Source of the DNA: Tabrizicola flagellatus | Lineage (GTDB): Bacteria > Pseudomonadota > Alphaproteobacteria > Rhodobacterales > Rhodobacteraceae | DNA length: 64,000 bases | Assembly: GCF_008271465.1 (NCBI RefSeq) | Contig: NZ_VMDU01000003.1 | Span: forward strand, 1-64,000 | Reading direction: 5' to 3' | In this document: piece by piece, positions 60,258 through 64,000 of the stretch | How positions within the stretch are numbered: position 1 is the stretch's first letter | Layout: the number at the start of each line of letters is the position of its first letter | Program-made: the position numbers and the translations under genes | The notes under the pieces: generated by a model | Database searches by the model: none | The model's input: only the letters and a program-made list of their open reading frames with translations | What the model was told of the DNA's origin: nothing

Positions 60258-61448
60258 ATGATCCCTGCCGTCCTGCCGACCTACAATCGCGCGCCGCTCG
60301 CCTTCGTGAAGGGCGAGGGCAGCTGGCTGATCGCCGAGGATGGACGGCGATACCTTGACCTCGGCTCGGGCATCGCGGTGAACGCGCTCGGCCACGCCCA
60401 TCCCGCTCTGATCGAGACGCTGACCGGGCAGGCGCAGAAGCTCTGGCACGTCTCGAACGTCTACACGATCCCCGAACAGGAGCGGCTGGCCCGGCTGCTC
60501 ACCGAACGCACCTTCGCCGACACCGTGTTCTTCACCAATTCGGGCACCGAGACGGCGGAACTGGCGATCAAGATGGCGCGCAAGTTCCATCACGACGCCG
60601 GCCACCCCGAAAGAGTGGAGATCGTGGCCTTCGAGGGCGCCTTCCACGGCCGCTCCACCGGCGCCATCGCCGCGGCGGGGTCCGAGAAGATGGTCAAGGG
60701 CTTCGGGCCGCTGATGCCGGGTTTCGTGCATCTGAAATGGCCCGCAAATGACGCCGACCACGACGCGATCCGCGCCGCGATCACGGAAAAGACCTGCGCC
60801 GTCATGATCGAGCCGATCCAGGGCGAGGGCGGCATCCGGGTTGTCCCCGACCAATGCCTGAAGGGCCTGCGCGACCTCTGCGATGCCACCGGCACGCTCC
60901 TCATCTTCGACGAGGTGCAATGCGGCATGGGCCGCACCGGCCGGCTCTTCGCGCATGAATGGGCGGGGGTGACCCCCGACATCATGATGGTTGCCAAGGG
61001 CATCGGCGGCGGCTTCCCGCTGGGGGCGGTGCTGGCCAAGGAACGGGCAGCCTCCGGCATGACGGCCGGCACGCATGGGTCCACCTACGGCGGCAACCCA
61101 TTGGGCTGCGCGGTGGGGGCGAAGGTGGTCGAGATCGTCTCCGACCCCGCCTTCCTGTCCGAGGTCGCCCGCAAGGGCGCGCTTTTGCGCCAGGGGCTCG
61201 AAAGCCTCGTCGCCCGCCACCCGCAGGTGTTCGAGGCGGTGCGCGGCGAGGGCCTGATGCTCGGCCTCAGGTGCAAGCCCGCACCTGCCGAGGTGGTCAA
61301 GGCCGGCTACGAGGCCGGCATCCTGACCGTCGCTGCCGCCGACAACGTGCTGCGCCTCCTGCCGGCGCTGAACATCCCCGACGCCGACATTGCCGAGGCG
61401 CTCTCCCGCCTCGACCAGGCTGCCACGACGCTGGAAAAGGCCGCCTGA
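60258..61448 (+). CDS. argD: acetylornithine/N-succinyldiaminopimelate aminotransferase
   Basis: A 396-residue PLP-dependent class III aminotransferase in arginine (and lysine) biosynthesis. Motifs: GSGIAVNALGHAHP, FFTNSGTETAELAIKMAR, AFHGRSTGA, IFDEVQCGMGRTGRLFA and the PLP lysine Lys247 in MVAKGIGGGFPLGA. Start MIPAVLPTYNRAPLAF is typical. Upstream of argF with 79 bp between, as in other alphaproteobacteria. Confidence 0.95.
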   Translation: MIPAVLPTYNRAPLAFVKGEGSWLIAEDGRRYLDLGSGIAVNALGHAHPALIETLTGQAQKLWHVSNVYTIPEQERLARLLTERTFADTVFFTNSGTETAELAIKMARKFHHDAGHPERVEIVAFEGAFHGRSTGAIAAAGSEKMVKGFGPLMPGFVHLKWPANDADHDAIRAAITEKTCAVMIEPIQGEGGIRVVPDQCLKGLRDLCDATGTLLIFDEVQCGMGRTGRLFAHEWAGVTPDIMMVAKGIGGGFPLGAVLAKERAASGMTAGTHGSTYGGNPLGCAVGAKVVEIVSDPAFLSEVARKGALLRQGLESLVARHPQVFEAVRGEGLMLGLRCKPAPAEVVKAGYEAGILTVAAADNVLRLLPALNIPDADIAEALSRLDQAATTLEKAA

Positions 61449-61455
61449 TTTCATC

Positions 61456-61504
61456 TGTCCCCAAATATCCCACGGGGGTCCGGGGGTGTGAAACCCCCGG
61501 CGAC
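61456..61504 (-). repeat. intergenic hairpin and ATATTTGGGG element, copy 3
   Basis: CCGGGGGT-GTGAA-ACCCCCGG (61480-61500) is a perfect 8-bp stem. Read on the minus strand it is followed by GGACCCCCGTGGGATATTTGGGGACAG, which resembles the hairpin-then-GGAGTATTTGG layout at 51596-51638. It lies between argD and argF and may adjust their relative expression. Confidence 0.5.
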
Positions 61505-61527
61505 CCGGGCTCAAGAAGCGAAACGAA

Positions 61528-62454
61528 ATGAAGCACTTCCTCGACATCCACAAGACCGATCCCGCCGAGCTGCGGGCCATGATCGACAGCGCCCAGGCCA
61601 TGAAGACCGCGCGGAACGGCCGCCCGAAGGGCGCCCCCGATGACACGCAGCCCCTGAAGGGCCGCATGGTCGCGCTGATCTTCGAGAAACCCTCGACCCG
61701 CACCCGCGTTTCCTTCGACGTTGGCGTGCGCCAGATGGGCGGCGAGACCATGGTGCTGTCGGGCAAGGAAATGCAGCTCGGCCATGGCGAGACCATCGCC
61801 GACACGGCGCGGGTCCTGTCGCGCTATGTCGATCTCATCATGATCCGCACCTTCGAGGAAGCGACGCTTCTGGAAATGGCCGAACACGCCACCGTCCCGG
61901 TCATCAACGGCCTGACGAACCGCACCCATCCCTGCCAGATCATGGCCGACGTGATGACCTACGAGGAACACCGCGGGCCCATCGCCGGCAAGAAGGTCGT
62001 CTGGTGCGGCGACGGCAACAACGTCTGCGCCTCGTTCCTGCACGCCGCCGGTCAGTTCGGCTTCGACTTCACCTTCACCGGCCCCGAAACGCTCGACCCC
62101 GAGGACAAGTTCGTCGCCTTCGCCCGCGAGAAGGGTTCGAAGGTCACCATCCAGCGCGACCCCTTCACCGCGGTCGAGGGCGCGGATCTGGTGGTCACCG
62201 ACACCTGGGTCTCGATGCACGATCCCGAGAGCGCCAAGGAGCGTCGCCACAACCAGCTGCGCCCCTACCAGGTGAACGAACAGCTGATGTCCCGCGCCAA
62301 GCCCGACGCGCTGTTCATGCACTGCCTGCCCGCGCATCGCAACGACGAGGCGACGAGCGCCGTGATGGACGGCCCCCATTCGGTCATCTTCGACGAGGCC
62401 GAGAACCGCCTGCACGCCCAGAAGGCGATCATGCGCTGGTGCCTCGGCCTCTGA
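61528..62454 (+). CDS. argF: ornithine carbamoyltransferase
   Basis: A 308-residue enzyme making citrulline from ornithine and carbamoyl phosphate. The carbamoyl phosphate motif is FEKPSTRTR (STRTR at 56-60), with [11 protein letters not shown] and the C-terminal [10 protein letters not shown] carrying the catalytic Cys. The [11 protein letters not shown] loop is the ornithine-binding SMG-like region. Length is normal. Confidence 0.97.
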   Translation: MKHFLDIHKTDPAELRAMIDSAQAMKTARNGRPKGAPDDTQPLKGRMVALIFEKPSTRTRVSFDVGVRQMGGETMVLSGKEMQLGHGETIADTARVLSRYVDLIMIRTFEEATLLEMAEHATVPVINGLTNRTHPCQIMADVMTYEEHRGPIAGKKVVWCGDGNNVCASFLHAAGQFGFDFTFTGPETLDPEDKFVAFAREKGSKVTIQRDPFTAVEGADLVVTDTWVSMHDPESAKERRHNQLRPYQVNEQLMSRAKPDALFMHCLPAHRNDEATSAVMDGPHSVIFDEAENRLHAQKAIMRWCLGL

Positions 62455-62567
62455 GGCCGCACCTGGCCGGGCGCGGCGGTCCGCACGGGTTTTCGCTGCC
62501 CGGCCCGGCGGTTGCGCTTGACAGCCGCCCATCGCCGCCGGACGCTTGGCGCGAAAGGAGACCCCCC

Positions 62568-63062
62568 ATGCACCGCCGCTCCGTCGCCGTCTTCGACCGC
62601 TTTCTCTCTGCCCTTTCCGCCATCCTCGACAAGGCCGAGGCGCATTGCACCGCCCGCAGGATCGCACCCGAGGTCATCCTCGCCGCGCGGCTCTTCCCCG
62701 ACATGTTCTCCTTCACCCGCCAGGTGCAACTGGCCTGCGACTTTGCCGCGCGCGGCACGGCGCGGCTGGCGGGGCAGGAGCCCAAGAGCTTCCCCGACAC
62801 AGAGACCAGTTTTGCCGAACTGCGCGACCGCATCGCGGCGGCGCGGGGCTACATGGGCAGCTTCCAGCCCGCCGATTTCGCCCATGCCGAAACGCGCGAG
62901 ATCCATTTCAGGACCGGGGGCCGCGACATGGTGCTGAAGGGCGACGAGTTCCTGTCCTTCTACACCCTGCCGCAGTTCTTCTTCCACGTCGCCACGGCCT
63001 ACGACATCCTGCGGCACAACGGGGTGGAGCTCGGCAAGCGCGACTACATGGGCGCGCCCTGA
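62568..63062 (+). CDS. DUF1993 family protein
   Basis: A 164-residue helical protein of the DinB-like DUF1993 family: RLFPDMFSFTRQVQLACDFAARGTARLAG, SFPDTETSFAELRDRIAAA and FFHVATAYDILRHNGVELGKRDYMG. AAAGGAG precedes the ATG by eight bases, so the longer open frame is rejected. DinB-like proteins are metal-binding four-helix bundles, often thiol-linked; function here is unknown. Confidence 0.9.
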   Translation: MHRRSVAVFDRFLSALSAILDKAEAHCTARRIAPEVILAARLFPDMFSFTRQVQLACDFAARGTARLAGQEPKSFPDTETSFAELRDRIAAARGYMGSFQPADFAHAETREIHFRTGGRDMVLKGDEFLSFYTLPQFFFHVATAYDILRHNGVELGKRDYMGAP

Positions 63063-63081
63063 ATCCGGCCCTTCACCCGCC

Positions 63082-63864
63082 TCAGTGGCAAAAGGCAAGG
63101 ACATGGCCCGGCGCTCCCGCCGGGGACAGCAGCCGGTCGCGCAGGATCAGGCTGCCCGGCCGGTCGGGGTCGGCGCAGGCCTCGGCGAAGCTGCCGCGCA
63201 GATCGTCGGCATATTCGATCCCCAGCACCTGATCGCGGCCATATACCCGGGTATAGGCCGCACATTCGTCCCAGCGGTGGCAACCCTCGGCCACGGCAAA
63301 GCGGAACCCGGCCCGTTCGCGGCCCAACCGGCCCAGCCCGGGCGTGTTCTTCTGCCCGGCCGGCAGGCCGTGCCGGGCGGCCTCGGCGACCAGAAGGCTG
63401 GCGAAGGCCAGCGCGTCCTGCCGCGACAGCCGGCCGCCCGACCGGGTGTAGCTGTCGAGATTGTCGAACTCCACCGCGTCGAAGCCTTTCTCGGCGCAGG
63501 TGCGGATCACCGGGGCGAGCCGCGCCAGATTGGCCTTGCGCGTCTCGGGTGAGCCGATGTCCAGCAGGAACTCGTCCGGCCAGGCCGGATCGGCCAGGGG
63601 CGCGCCAGCCCCGTCCTTCAGCAACAGCGCCTCGGGCCAGTCCGCCCCGGGCTGGGTCTGAAAGCCGTTCACATAGCAGATGTTGTATAGCCCCGGCGCC
63701 GGGCTGTCCGTCACGTCGCGCGCGACGACCGTGACGCCCCGGGGCGGCGGATAGGCCCCGCCCAGCTGGTAATCCGCCACCGCCCCCGCCGGCAGCGGCC
63801 CGTCCCCGGCGGCCAGCGGCCCCGCTGCACAGATCAGGGCGAGAAGACCCGCCCGCAGCCTCAT
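63082..63864 (-). CDS. GH114-like endo-alpha-1,4-polygalactosaminidase, exported
   Basis: A 260-residue secreted TIM-barrel hydrolase. Residues 1-19 form a signal peptide (MRLRAGLLALICAAGPLAA). Family features are DYQLGGAYPPPRGV, YNICYVNGFQTQPGA, GFDAVEFDNLDSY with the acidic pair, QKNTPGL and the C-terminal AEGCHRWDECAAYT. Related enzymes cut galactosaminogalactan-type polymers. Its ATG overlaps the stop of a membrane protein gene, so secretion or import of saccharide may be linked. Confidence 0.85.
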   Translation of the reverse strand: MRLRAGLLALICAAGPLAAGDGPLPAGAVADYQLGGAYPPPRGVTVVARDVTDSPAPGLYNICYVNGFQTQPGADWPEALLLKDGAGAPLADPAWPDEFLLDIGSPETRKANLARLAPVIRTCAEKGFDAVEFDNLDSYTRSGGRLSRQDALAFASLLVAEAARHGLPAGQKNTPGLGRLGRERAGFRFAVAEGCHRWDECAAYTRVYGRDQVLGIEYADDLRGSFAEACADPDRPGSLILRDRLLSPAGAPGHVLAFCH

Positions 63865-64000
63865 GCCGGTTGCGCCTGCGTGGCGGACAGTGGCCGCGCT
63901 CCGTCCGCATCCGCCGCCCGCGCGGCCAGCAGGCCCACCACGACCAGAAGCAGCGACAGCCCCGCATAGGTCGGCCGGAATCCGGCATGTTCGGCCAGGA
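63861..64000 (-). CDS. membrane transporter, probably MFS (C-terminal part only)
   Basis: The gene enters from beyond the window end. The visible 45 residues are LAEHAGFRPTYAGLSLLLVV followed by VGLLAARAADADGARPLSATQAQPA: one last transmembrane helix and a short polar tail, as at the end of many MFS permeases. The TGA overlaps the GH114 start (ATGA). Assignment to MFS is a guess from helix and tail character. Confidence 0.45.
   Translation of the reverse strand, partial: LAEHAGFRPTYAGLSLLLVVVGLLAARAADADGARPLSATQAQPA

Overview
This is chromosomal DNA from an alphaproteobacterium, almost certainly a member of the Rhodobacteraceae/Paracoccaceae (Rhodobacter-Paracoccus relatives). Lineage markers are the cell-cycle regulator GcrA, the bztABCD acidic amino acid transporter, an ATP12-type F1 assembly chaperone, an NDUFS6-like zinc-finger protein, and small or domain-of-unknown-function families typical of the group (DUF2125, DUF6455, DUF5928 fused to a GT14 transferase). 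GC is high. Nearly all of the window is ordinary coding DNA; there is no prophage, integrase, transposase or CRISPR array.

Layout. 1-5.4 kb (+): DegQ-type protease, RarA, then the overlapping chain crcB-rluC-ATP12. 5.6-10.3 kb (+): bztABCD with a strong hairpin after the binding-protein gene. 10.3-20.7 kb (-): one long operon in which an X-Pro-type esterase/peptidase, an AstE/AspA-like deacylase and an S9 oligopeptidase flank a complete Dpp/Opp importer, suggesting uptake plus stepwise cleavage of a peptide-like compound. 20.9-24.6 kb (-): tRNA-Arg(ACG), an orphan histidine kinase, a lipoamide-dehydrogenase-like flavoprotein and a TVP38/DedA protein. 24.8-25.6 kb (+): rpmH-rnpA-yidD, facing yidC-MOSC-engB (-) instead of running with yidC as in most bacteria. 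29-38.6 kb: housekeeping and small genes (M48 lipoprotein, YigZ, DgkA, CDGSH protein, RimO, AsmA, a GAPDH paralogue, GNAT, cupin, a K+ channel with a zinc ribbon) and a wrecked DCC-family pseudogene.

38.7-47.5 kb is a urate catabolism locus: permease, AllA, ureidoglycine aminohydrolase and a PuuE-UraD fusion on the minus strand, HiuH on the plus strand, a DUF2125 protein, and a LysR regulator divergent from membrane urate oxidase PuuD. Only the allantoate-hydrolysing step is missing. 47.6-51.5 kb: GFA protein, a sulfotransferase divergent from a GT14/DUF5928 glycosyltransferase, HIT, DUF1203. 51.7-59.9 kb: PolA, a GNAT gene with an unusual leader, zinc finger, Hyi, DUF1285, GcrA, serine hydrolase, Hint protein. 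60.3-64 kb: argD-argF, DUF1993, a GH114 protein and the end of a probable MFS transporter.

The most interesting non-gene structure is (a) a dispersed 30-80 bp palindromic element in four copies, one of them in frame inside polA and one supplying the ribosome binding site of allA; (b) a 16-codon, apparently leaderless upstream ORF followed by competing stems and a hairpin that covers the ribosome binding site of the GNAT gene beside polA; and (c) two smaller intergenic repeat families, one of which sits between convergent genes.
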